From NCBI GenBank assembly GCA_025408425.1, contig JANXYX010000006.1:43887-107886 (forward strand): 64,000 bases of DNA, in the 5' to 3' direction. Position numbers and translations under genes: made by a program. Below, one piece after another: positions 8,848-16,878 of this stretch. Every line of letters starts with the position of its first letter. The first letter of the stretch is position 1. Under the pieces are notes generated by a model that was given only the letters and a program-made list of their open reading frames with translations, did no database searches and had not been told where the DNA came from. This DNA is from Granulicella sp. Lineage in GTDB: Bacteria > Acidobacteriota > Terriglobia > Terriglobales > Acidobacteriaceae.

Positions 8848-11100
8848 TCAGTCTTTCCTCGACTTTCGCGTTTTGTCACCGGAGACCTTCTGCGACTCCC
8901 AACCTTCTGTGTCGATACTGGAGTACGAGTAGCCCGAATAACCGTAGTAGCCGTAGTACTCTGGCGAGCTCATATCCACTGCATTCAGCACGATGCCAGT
9001 AATCGGGGCGCCGGAGCGTAGCAGCAGGTCTCGCGCACGCCGCACAACATGTTTGCTCGACTTCCCGTGACGTACCACCAGCACCACCGCATCCGCTCCA
9101 CGCGCCAGAATCACACCGTCAGTCACCGACAGAACCGGTGGTGAATCGATCACGATGTGCGTATAGATCTCGCCGCACTGCTTCAGCAGATCATGCATCG
9201 CATCGGAGCTAAGCATCTCGGTCGGGAAGGGAGGAACCGGGCCGCTTGGAAGAATATCCAGATTCGGTACTTCAGGAATACGCTGCACAGAATCTTCCAG
9301 CTTCGTAGCCCCCGTCAACACCGTTGTCAGTCCAACCTTGCCATTCAGTCCGAATCGATGGTGGACATTAGGACGACGCAGATCGGCATCGATCAACAGT
9401 ACGCGGCTGTCCCCCTGCGCCAGAATGCACGCCAGGTTACTCGCTGCGGTCGTCTTGCCCTCAGAAGGTGTAGCACTGGTAAATACCAGGAACTTTGGTG
9501 GGTGCCCGGTCGACGACAGCAGCAGTGAAGTACGTAGCGATCGGAAGGCTTCTGCAAACTGAGACTTCGGCTGTGTCAGTACGCTGATATTCCGTTGTGC
9601 CGTTGATAAGTTCGCGGCTTCTTCCGCAGAGGACCGCCGCGCACGCGGAACGATCGCCAGCGATGGCAACTCAGTAATGTTCTCGATCTCGGCAATGCTG
9701 CGCAGACCAGTATCAAGACTCTCCATCAGGAAGGCGACAACGATTCCGCCTAGCAGGCCAAAAACCAGCGTCGTAAGAATGATGGTCGATTGTGGCTGCT
9801 GTCTCGGACTCGCCGGTGGCAGTGCCTGGTCAACCACGTCAATCTCCAGAGATTCCAGGCCGGCCTGTACGCCTGCCGTCCGCAATCGCTGCAATAGTCC
9901 CTCATACAACGTGCGGTTCGACTCAAACTCTCGTTGTCGCAGCGTGTATTCCACTAGATCGTCGCGCAGTTTGTAGGCGTCCGTCTTCTGCGCCTCCAGG
10001 GCTGCAGAGGTCTGATCTTCGTTCGCGCGGGCAACGACGTAGCCCTCCTTCGCCTGCAGCAAAAGACGATTCTGTTCGGCGCCGATCTCCTTGGAAATCT
10101 CATCGATCTGCGCCTTCAATGCCTTTGCCTGCGGATGATTCGGTCCTAGGGTCGCCTCCATCTGCGCGTAATTCGCCTTCTGCAAGGCCAACTGAGAACG
10201 CAGTTGGTTCAGCTCGGCAGGCATCGTCCCTGGCGTCGTATCGATGGATCCTTCAATCGTATCGGGGTCCATTCCCGTGATCACGCGATATCGGGACTCA
10301 GCGACGATCCGAGCGATCTTTGCCGATCCAGCCGCTTTCGCCAAATCATCCAGCGCCGTGCTGATCTGGTTATGGGCAGGGTCGAATCCCAGAATCCCCA
10401 AACGCTTCTGCAGATCCATCATCTGCGCCTGAGAAGTCTCCACTTGCTGCTTCAGATCATCCAGTTGGCTCTGCAACCAGCTCGAGACCCGTTGCGTCGA
10501 TGCAAAGCGCGTCTCGTAGCTGCGCTGTATATAGGCCGCAATTACCTTGTTGACGATATCGGCGGAGAGCTTCGCGCCCAGGCTGTCATAGCTGATCTTG
10601 ATAATGTCAGTCTTCGGAACCAACTGGATCTTCAGATTGCTCTGCAACCGATGGACTGTGGCCTGTCTAACCGCAGCTTCATCGATATTCGCGTGAGGTA
10701 CAGACCCCTTCGCCGAGAGGAACTCAGCATTGTTTGCTAAATCCATCTCTCGAGCCACTGTTAACATAAGTGATTCGCTCTGCAGAATAGCTACTTCTGT
10801 CAGCATCTTCGTCGCTGTATCGCCGTTCAGGCTCTCGACTGCGCTCACCCGGTATTCATTCGACGATCCAGTCCGTACCTGGATCCGGCCATCGGCCTCG
10901 TACAACTTTGGTTGTGAGACCGCCTTGAAAATCCCGTAGGCAAAGGACAGAAGAACGGCGACAATCAATACCCAACGGCGTTTACGCAGCGTGATCAGCG
11001 CTTCAGACAGCGTCGTATCGGTGACCGTAGAACTGAATCCAGCCGAACTCGCCTCGGTTGTTCCGGCGATCGGCGGAACCTGCGTATTTTCCAGACCCAT
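8848..11100 (-). CDS. Polysaccharide co-polymerase with tyrosine autokinase (Wzc/ExoP type)
   Basis: 750 residues. The first membrane segment is at about 43-60 and the second at about 440-460, flanking a Wzz domain and a long periplasmic coiled coil (about 200-420). The cytoplasmic BY-kinase domain follows, with Walker A PSEGKTT (545-551), Walker A' VLLIDADLRRP and Walker B HIVIDSPPV. The tail has a Tyr cluster (YYGYYGYSGYSYSS), the expected autophosphorylation site. Members of this family control chain length and export of capsule or exopolysaccharide with the Wza channel. It is the first gene of the minus-strand operon and is divergent from ugd across a 146-nt region. No partner phosphatase (Wzb) is seen in the window. 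Confidence 0.92.
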   Translation of the reverse strand: MGLENTQVPPIAGTTEASSAGFSSTVTDTTLSEALITLRKRRWVLIVAVLLSFAYGIFKAVSQPKLYEADGRIQVRTGSSNEYRVSAVESLNGDTATKMLTEVAILQSESLMLTVAREMDLANNAEFLSAKGSVPHANIDEAAVRQATVHRLQSNLKIQLVPKTDIIKISYDSLGAKLSADIVNKVIAAYIQRSYETRFASTQRVSSWLQSQLDDLKQQVETSQAQMMDLQKRLGILGFDPAHNQISTALDDLAKAAGSAKIARIVAESRYRVITGMDPDTIEGSIDTTPGTMPAELNQLRSQLALQKANYAQMEATLGPNHPQAKALKAQIDEISKEIGAEQNRLLLQAKEGYVVARANEDQTSAALEAQKTDAYKLRDDLVEYTLRQREFESNRTLYEGLLQRLRTAGVQAGLESLEIDVVDQALPPASPRQQPQSTIILTTLVFGLLGGIVVAFLMESLDTGLRSIAEIENITELPSLAIVPRARRSSAEEAANLSTAQRNISVLTQPKSQFAEAFRSLRTSLLLSSTGHPPKFLVFTSATPSEGKTTAASNLACILAQGDSRVLLIDADLRRPNVHHRFGLNGKVGLTTVLTGATKLEDSVQRIPEVPNLDILPSGPVPPFPTEMLSSDAMHDLLKQCGEIYTHIVIDSPPVLSVTDGVILARGADAVVLVVRHGKSSKHVVRRARDLLLRSGAPITGIVLNAVDMSSPEYYGYYGYSGYSYSSIDTEGWESQKVSGDKTRKSRKD

Positions 11101-11246
11101 TGTTCTTTAGTTTACTCGCAGTCGACTGTAGGAGAAAGTAAGTCAAAGTTTTCTGATGCTGCTTCCCGGCCCCTTAGCGGCATCTCAACCAGAAATAAAC
11201 GAATCTCGGCTATTCTTAAGCCTGAAGGAAGTGCCCTACTAAAATT

Positions 11247-12656
11247 ATGAGTAAAGCCATTCAAATCGCTGTAGTCGGCTCTGGATACGTTGGTCTGGTC
11301 GCCGCAGTATGTTTCGCTGAGATGGGTCACGATGTCATCTGCGTCGATAACGACGAACGAAAAGTCGCTGCTTTGCAGGGTGGCGACACCCTGATCCATG
11401 AAAGCTACCTGCCCGAGCTGCTGGAGCGGTATCGAAACACCAAAGTTCGCTTCATGACCGACCTCGCCGAGGCCACCCGTTCCTGCGAAGCCATATTCAT
11501 CGCTGTCGGAACCCCGCAAAGCGAAACCGGGGACGCAGACCTCTCCTATGTTGAAGCCGTGGCCTGCGAGATCGCCCGTTCGCTCACCACCTACAAGGTC
11601 ATCGTCGAAAAAAGTACCGTTCCCGTCTACACCAACGAGTGGATCCGCAGGGCCATTGAGCGCAATGGTGTCGCGCGAGAGCTGTTTGATGTAGTTTCCA
11701 ACCCGGAGTTCCTTCGCGAGGGCACGGCCGTCGCCGACTTTCTTCACCCCGACCGCATCGTCGTAGGGGCCAACAACGACCGCGCCGCCGCCGTTCTATC
11801 TGATATCTATGCACCACTTACAGGCGGATCCTACTACCAGCGTGCTGACGCGATAGCCGGCCCCTGCAGCGCCGTCGAGCCCCCGCAACTGCTGCTCACG
11901 TCCACCAAGAGCGCCGAGATTATCAAGCACGCCTCCAACGCCTTCCTCGCCCTCAAAATCTCCTTCATCAACGCTGTCTCAAATCTCTGCGAGGCTGCCG
12001 ACGCCAACGTCGAACAAGTCGCCAAAGGTATGGGCCTGGACAGTCGTATCGGTCCCAAATTCCTTCGTCCCGGTATCGGCTACGGAGGCTCCTGCTTTCC
12101 CAAGGACGTCGCCGCTTTCCGCTCCGTCGCAGAGCAGCTGGGCATCGACTTCAATCTTCTTACCGAAGTGGAAAAGATCAACGCACAGCAAAAGAAGCGC
12201 TTTCTTAGCAAGGTTCGCTCCGCTCTCTGGACTCTCCGAGGTAAACGCATAGGCGTCCTAGGGCTCGCCTTCAAGGGCGAGACTGACGACATCCGTGAAT
12301 CCCCAGCAATCGAATTGGTTCAGATGCTCATGGCCGAAGGCTGCTCCATCGTCGCGTACGATCCCGCCGCCATGAAGCGCACCGCCGAAGTTCTCCCCGA
12401 AAGCCCTCAACTCCGTTACGCCTTAGACTCCTATGCCGCAGCGGACGACGCGGATGCGCTGGTCATCCTTACTGATTGGGCTGAATTCGCCGCGCTTGAT
12501 CTCGATCGCCTCAACAAGACCCTTCGTTATCCCATCATGATTGACGGTCGAAACCTCTTCGATCCTCAAATCATGGCGGAGCGTGGTTTTACCTACATCA
12601 GCACCGGACGCCCTGCAACTTATCCTGTGCGTGACCCGTTGGCTGCAGAAGCATAG
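11247..12656 (+). CDS. ugd: UDP-glucose 6-dehydrogenase
   Basis: 469 residues. The NAD-binding N-terminus is [20 protein letters not shown] (G-x-G-Y-x-G at 11-16). The catalytic Cys is C283 in [22 protein letters not shown] and [10 protein letters not shown] are family signatures. It oxidises UDP-glucose to UDP-glucuronate with two NAD+. The insert of about 15 residues around 201-216 ([14 protein letters not shown]) is longer than in many Ugd proteins. It is followed 134 nt later by UDP-glucuronate decarboxylase, so the two make UDP-glucuronate and UDP-xylose for the glycosyltransferases encoded divergently. Confidence 0.94.
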   Translation: MSKAIQIAVVGSGYVGLVAAVCFAEMGHDVICVDNDERKVAALQGGDTLIHESYLPELLERYRNTKVRFMTDLAEATRSCEAIFIAVGTPQSETGDADLSYVEAVACEIARSLTTYKVIVEKSTVPVYTNEWIRRAIERNGVARELFDVVSNPEFLREGTAVADFLHPDRIVVGANNDRAAAVLSDIYAPLTGGSYYQRADAIAGPCSAVEPPQLLLTSTKSAEIIKHASNAFLALKISFINAVSNLCEAADANVEQVAKGMGLDSRIGPKFLRPGIGYGGSCFPKDVAAFRSVAEQLGIDFNLLTEVEKINAQQKKRFLSKVRSALWTLRGKRIGVLGLAFKGETDDIRESPAIELVQMLMAEGCSIVAYDPAAMKRTAEVLPESPQLRYALDSYAAADDADALVILTDWAEFAALDLDRLNKTLRYPIMIDGRNLFDPQIMAERGFTYISTGRPATYPVRDPLAAEA

Positions 12657-12790
12657 CAGCCCGGTTCGTCTTTCTCGCGCTGAGGATATGTCGAGACCTG
12701 GCATCCTCGTGCGCGAACGGACAGCCTATAGAAAGCCTGTTTCCCGGATACGGAAAACACCTGCCGGCGCAAGTTTTAGGAAGGAATAGC

Positions 12791-13729
12791 ATGACCCTAC
12801 AAAAGATTCTCGTCACCGGAGCGGCTGGCTTTCTAGGCTCGCATCTCTGTGACGCCCTGCTGGCTCAGGGCCACGTAGTGATTGGCGTCGATAACCTCTC
12901 CACTGGCAATCTCACCAATATTAGTCATCTTTCCTCGGAGTCGCGCTTCAGTCTCATGGAGCACGACATCTGCAAGCCCTTCGATCCAGGCAAGGTTGAC
13001 TTCGTATTCAACTTTGCTTCGCCCGCCAGTCCCATAGACTATGCGCGCCTAGGCGTTGAAACCCTGCTCGTCGGCTCCGCTGGAACCTTCAACACTCTCG
13101 ATCTCGCCCGCAAATACAAAGCCGGTTATCTCCACGCATCCACTTCAGAGTGCTACGGAGATCCGGAAGTTCACCCCCAGGTCGAAACCTACTGGGGACA
13201 CGTCAATCCCATCGGTCCCCGTTCTGTCTACGATGAGGCGAAGCGCTTCTCCGAGGCAGCCGTCATGGCGTACCACCGTTACTATGGTGTCGATACCCAC
13301 CTGGTCCGGATCTTCAACACCTATGGCCCGCGACTGCAGGCAAATGATGGTCGCGTTATCTCAAACCTGATGATGCAGGCGCTCCGTGGCGATCCGTTGA
13401 CCATCTACGGTACCGGTTCGCAGACCCGCAGCTTCTGCTTCGTCTCCGACCTGATCGACGGCATTCTCCGTCTCTCTCGCTCGAACGAACACCTTCCCAT
13501 AAACATTGGAAACCCGGATGAGTGGACCATCCTTGAGTGCGCCCAGGAAGTCCTCGCTGTCACCCAATCGCAGGCTGAAATACTCTTTAAGCCACTGCCA
13601 CAGGACGACCCAACCCGCCGTCGCCCCGATATTACCCGTGCCCGTACACTCCTCGGTTGGGAGCCCAAAGTCTCTCTTCGCAAGGGCCTGGAAATGTCTC
13701 TCGAATACTTCCGTAGCTGCACGAACTAG
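12791..13729 (+). CDS. UDP-glucuronate decarboxylase (UDP-xylose synthase)
   Basis: 312 residues, extended short-chain dehydrogenase fold. The NAD motif is [10 protein letters not shown] (10-19), the catalytic pair is Y147 and K151 (SVYDEAK), and S119 lies in STSECYGDP. The substrate signatures [12 protein letters not shown] and RIFNTYGPR are those of UXS enzymes. It converts UDP-glucuronate to UDP-xylose, consuming the product of ugd just upstream. GGAAGGA stands 7 nt before the ATG. A strong hairpin terminator follows the stop. A related activity such as dTDP-glucose dehydratase is less likely because of the ugd neighbour. Confidence 0.9.
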   Translation: MTLQKILVTGAAGFLGSHLCDALLAQGHVVIGVDNLSTGNLTNISHLSSESRFSLMEHDICKPFDPGKVDFVFNFASPASPIDYARLGVETLLVGSAGTFNTLDLARKYKAGYLHASTSECYGDPEVHPQVETYWGHVNPIGPRSVYDEAKRFSEAAVMAYHRYYGVDTHLVRIFNTYGPRLQANDGRVISNLMMQALRGDPLTIYGTGSQTRSFCFVSDLIDGILRLSRSNEHLPINIGNPDEWTILECAQEVLAVTQSQAEILFKPLPQDDPTRRRPDITRARTLLGWEPKVSLRKGLEMSLEYFRSCTN

Positions 13730-13741
13730 CAGGTCGATCAC

Positions 13742-13783
13742 AAAGCCGCCAGCCAGCAAACAGCGCTCCCTGGCGGCTTTTCT
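13742..13783 (+). terminator. Rho-independent terminator after the ugd-uxs pair
   Basis: An 11-bp perfect stem (AAAGCCGCCAG with its complement) and a 17-nt loop, ending in four T on the + strand and beginning with AAA. It lies between the converging UXS and Wzi-like genes and can act in both directions. Confidence 0.7.
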
Positions 13784-13798
13784 AGCCCTTCACGTTTG

Positions 13799-15721
13799 CT
13801 ACTGGTTCGTGGAGCCTGAGTGAAGCTTCGGGTACCACGTCACCTGGAACGCTGCAGCCGTATCACTCTGCGCACCCGTCTTGTACGCAGGCGCTTTCCA
13901 CCGTTCGTACTGCACCCAGGCATTCAACTCCAGATCGTGCCAAATGCGCTTGACGACATCGACCTTGAACTGATTCTGTGTCGTTCCGCCAGGAGCAAAA
14001 TCCTTCGGTATCTTCTTGTTCAAGTACTCCAACTGCACCCACTCATTGCCAGACAGATGATAGGTCAGCCATGCCTGCCCACCCTTTGCCTCGCGGCCGA
14101 TCCAGTCGCCCATGATAAAGCCCTTGTTCGTATAACCCTGCACCTGAATGATCTCGAAATAGTTAAAGTGTCCGCCGCTGCTGGGTCTCACTCCAGGGTC
14201 CGTCGTCACACCTTCCAAGCGAAGATCCAGCTTGTTCAACTTCGGAAAGTGCGAAAGATACAGCCCTGTCCGATAGGCCGCCCGTCGAGGTGCGCTAATC
14301 GGCGTCACGTCATCATGGCAAATAGAGTCGAGGTAGAGAGTCGCATAATTCCGCACAAAAGGTAGGCGCCAGGAGAAGTTGAAATCACTGAATCTCGCCC
14401 CTGGATCCTCACGGGAGTACTTCTCATCAGGTGTAGTATCCCGGAAACTAAAGAACCCTTTCAAAAACGTGTGCAGCGTCACAGGCTCATGGTCAGCGCC
14501 GCCAAAGATGATCGATCGCTCAAACCCAAATTCAAAATTCTTGGTCGGTCGGAAGGAGAACATCTCCGCATGGGCCCAGGGATGATTTGGAGAGGTATGC
14601 CCCTTCAAGCTCCCGATGAAAAAGTCGTACCGCAGCGGCCCCGTAATGCGCGACAGCAGCGGAATGCTCCACGGCTCCACCCGATTAACTCGAAACGAGT
14701 AAATATTCTCAGCATTGTTGCTCCATGCCATCGCCCCGCCCATGGATGGCCCTAGCCATGCATCTGTCTTGCCCAGTGAGATCTCGTGCCCAATCAAATG
14801 CGCCGACACAGCCGCTTCCACTAACCGAAATGAATTTTGAGCAGCAATTGGTCCTGCAGGTATCGTCGACTGCGGAGCATTTGGCGGCGTATAGATCAGC
14901 GTGTCGTTGATCGACAATTGCTGTGCCAGAGCCAGGCCGTACCCCTCCCCACTCGGTGCATGCTGATACTCACCTCGCACATACAGCGAGAAAGGTCCAG
15001 CCTCATGTAGCGTCGAAAACCCCGTAATGTTATTGAACCCGCTTTCATACGGACGCCCATAGTCATTGTTGATCGTCTGTCCCAGGTGATAGCTGTCCCG
15101 AAGCGTTGGCCCGCCGATGCCCATCAGCCGCGTATACGCTGATTGCACCCCATAAACCGGTCCACGTGACATATTCCAACTTGGAATCTCTGCCTCCAAC
15201 TCCTTCAGCATCGACGCCAGAATCTCCTGAGCCTCCTCGCTATCGCCGCTCATGATGTCGTCCTGGGATGCCTGCAACATATGCAGCGTACTTCGCCGTG
15301 TCCAGGGACGCATCCCCAGAAACATCGTGTCCACGTACCCCAGCGAATAAAGCCGCGTCATCGCGGTATAAACCCAGCTATCCACCGGAATATAAGCAGA
15401 TCCAAGACGGTCGGCCTTAGCTTCCAGATCCGCCCCGGGGCCGTACGGCGCGTACGCTTGATTCGGTTCCTGTTGTGGCTGATCGACCGGCGGCACCTTG
15501 GCGGGGGCAGCCTCTTGCGGCTTAGGCTTTACAGCCACAGGCTCAGTCGGCTGCTTACGATCGTAAGCAGGGTAGGAAGGTAAGGATCCCTCCTGCCCCT
15601 CAGTCGCGGGCTGGCGCACCTCTGGTGCAAGTGGCGTCGGCGTCGTCTGCGCATGTAGCAAAGGAACCGCGCAGACAGTTCCCAACGCAAGGCTAAAAAG
15701 AATCCTGGTCCGCACTCGCAC
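13799..15721 (-). CDS. Capsule assembly Wzi-family outer-membrane protein
   Basis: About 640 residues resembling the acidobacterial 'capsule assembly Wzi family'. After a signal peptide (RTRILFSLALGTVCAVPLLH, cut after HAQ) there is a Pro-rich linker of about 90 residues, then a helical part (YIPVDSWVYTAMTRLYSLGY), then a long region of aromatic-ended strands fitting an outer-membrane beta-barrel and ending at KLHSGSTNQ. In E. coli Wzi anchors capsule to the cell surface. I placed the start at a GTG directly before the signal peptide; GTG 15829 and ATG 15811 are also in frame and would add a 30-36 residue leader unlike an export signal. It is separated from the other export genes by ugd and uxs. 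Confidence 0.78.
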   Translation of the reverse strand: MRVRTRILFSLALGTVCAVPLLHAQTTPTPLAPEVRQPATEGQEGSLPSYPAYDRKQPTEPVAVKPKPQEAAPAKVPPVDQPQQEPNQAYAPYGPGADLEAKADRLGSAYIPVDSWVYTAMTRLYSLGYVDTMFLGMRPWTRRSTLHMLQASQDDIMSGDSEEAQEILASMLKELEAEIPSWNMSRGPVYGVQSAYTRLMGIGGPTLRDSYHLGQTINNDYGRPYESGFNNITGFSTLHEAGPFSLYVRGEYQHAPSGEGYGLALAQQLSINDTLIYTPPNAPQSTIPAGPIAAQNSFRLVEAAVSAHLIGHEISLGKTDAWLGPSMGGAMAWSNNAENIYSFRVNRVEPWSIPLLSRITGPLRYDFFIGSLKGHTSPNHPWAHAEMFSFRPTKNFEFGFERSIIFGGADHEPVTLHTFLKGFFSFRDTTPDEKYSREDPGARFSDFNFSWRLPFVRNYATLYLDSICHDDVTPISAPRRAAYRTGLYLSHFPKLNKLDLRLEGVTTDPGVRPSSGGHFNYFEIIQVQGYTNKGFIMGDWIGREAKGGQAWLTYHLSGNEWVQLEYLNKKIPKDFAPGGTTQNQFKVDVVKRIWHDLELNAWVQYERWKAPAYKTGAQSDTAAAFQVTWYPKLHSGSTNQ

Positions 15722-15838
15722 CTCAAACTGATCTGAACAACCAACTCCAGTGTAAATCCCGCGACTTTCGCCAACTTCCCGAAGCCACCGCAAGCCTTCA
15801 AAGATGCGCATCCGCCACCGTGAGGTCACCTGCGCCGC

Positions 15839-16759
15839 CTAAGGCCTTACTACTTCAGCAATCTTAAGCTTCTCCCTGAAGCGTCTTTCCACTCCATTCA
15901 TCCATGCCTGGGTACAAATCTTTCGCCCCAGTAGAAAACTCCTCAGCTGTGCAATCGGATCATCTTCGACCCGCTGTTTCGCTCCCTCCATCCGAAACGG
16001 AATACATGCAATCAGTACCGGCCCACCGTCTCCCCGCATCCTGCCCATCGACTCCTGAGCCACCCGATACAACGCCACTGCATCACTCGCATCCACCGGA
16101 ATCCCGGGTACTCCACTCTTCTGCGCCCACCCACAAACCCGGGAATCCGCCTTGCCTCCATGCTTAGCCCCAGCCAGCAACACCACGAAAATAATCGGTA
16201 GGTCCAGCTCTCCAGATCGCTTGAGCACCTGCATCCACGCCGTCTTGGTCGCCTCGTTCGCCTGCGCGTAAACCACCACAACGTTCTTTTGCTGCATCGA
16301 CTTCATCAGCAACCCGGCACCCATCGCTGCAAACAGCCTTGGCTCCGCCCCCACCACGAAGGGAAGCAGTTTAGCGATATCGCCGCCACCCGCCGGCGTC
16401 GCGCTCTTACGGTCCAAAGCAGACTGCGTCACATCCAACACCGCTTGCAACTTAGCTCCTAAAAGGTGGCCCGTCAGCCCACCCGCTCGGCAGTCCATCA
16501 CCACGTCGCCCGAGGCCAGCCCTTGCACCAACCCCACCCGGCAAGCTTCCTGCCCCACCGAGGGCTCCAGCCCTCCATGTTTCTTCTTGCGTTGCCGCTG
16601 GAGCACGTGCTCCTCTAACAGCCGCGCCTCAACCATCTTTTGATACATCTGTCGCAGCGTCTCATTCCTGACCAGCGGATTTTCATGCGGTGCCAACTCG
16701 CTCGCATTGCCGGTTGGAATACTCTTCGCGCCACCCAAACCCTTACTCTTCGCACCCAT
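15839..16759 (-). CDS. Degenerate E1-alpha-like dehydrogenase subunit, probable pseudoenzyme
   Basis: About 306 residues with the general plan of the alpha subunit of 2-oxoacid dehydrogenase E1 (PF00676-like). Near the start is YQKMVEARLLEEHVLQRQRK, then GLEPSVGQEACRVGLVQGL, which matches the G-x-x-H-x-x-x-GQEA region with the His lost. The thiamine-diphosphate motif GDG...N is not present; the aligned stretch reads VVVVYAQANEATKTAW. Later parts (VDASDAVALYRVAQESMGRM) still match. I infer an inactive or repurposed paralogue, perhaps structural or regulatory. It lies just downstream of aceE, beyond a strong terminator, and 117 nt upstream of the Wzi-like gene. No E1-beta gene is nearby. A TTG two codons upstream is an alternative start. 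Confidence 0.6.
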   Translation of the reverse strand: MGAKSKGLGGAKSIPTGNASELAPHENPLVRNETLRQMYQKMVEARLLEEHVLQRQRKKKHGGLEPSVGQEACRVGLVQGLASGDVVMDCRAGGLTGHLLGAKLQAVLDVTQSALDRKSATPAGGGDIAKLLPFVVGAEPRLFAAMGAGLLMKSMQQKNVVVVYAQANEATKTAWMQVLKRSGELDLPIIFVVLLAGAKHGGKADSRVCGWAQKSGVPGIPVDASDAVALYRVAQESMGRMRGDGGPVLIACIPFRMEGAKQRVEDDPIAQLRSFLLGRKICTQAWMNGVERRFREKLKIAEVVRP

Positions 16760-16780
16760 CGTCAAGAAATCCTCACCCTC

Positions 16781-16816
16781 AAAAAAACTGCGAGGGTTCC
16801 ATCAAGGAACCCTCGC
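16781..16816 (-). terminator. Rho-independent terminator after aceE
   Basis: A perfect 11-bp stem (GCGAGGGTTCC and its complement, 5-nt loop) is followed, on the minus strand, by AG and seven T. It lies in the 119-nt gap between aceE and the E1-alpha-like gene. Confidence 0.85.
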
Positions 16817-16878
16817 CCATCATATTCGACATCTTCAAAACAACTAGCCCTCGAACCCGAGTCCAATCAGCTTTAGCG

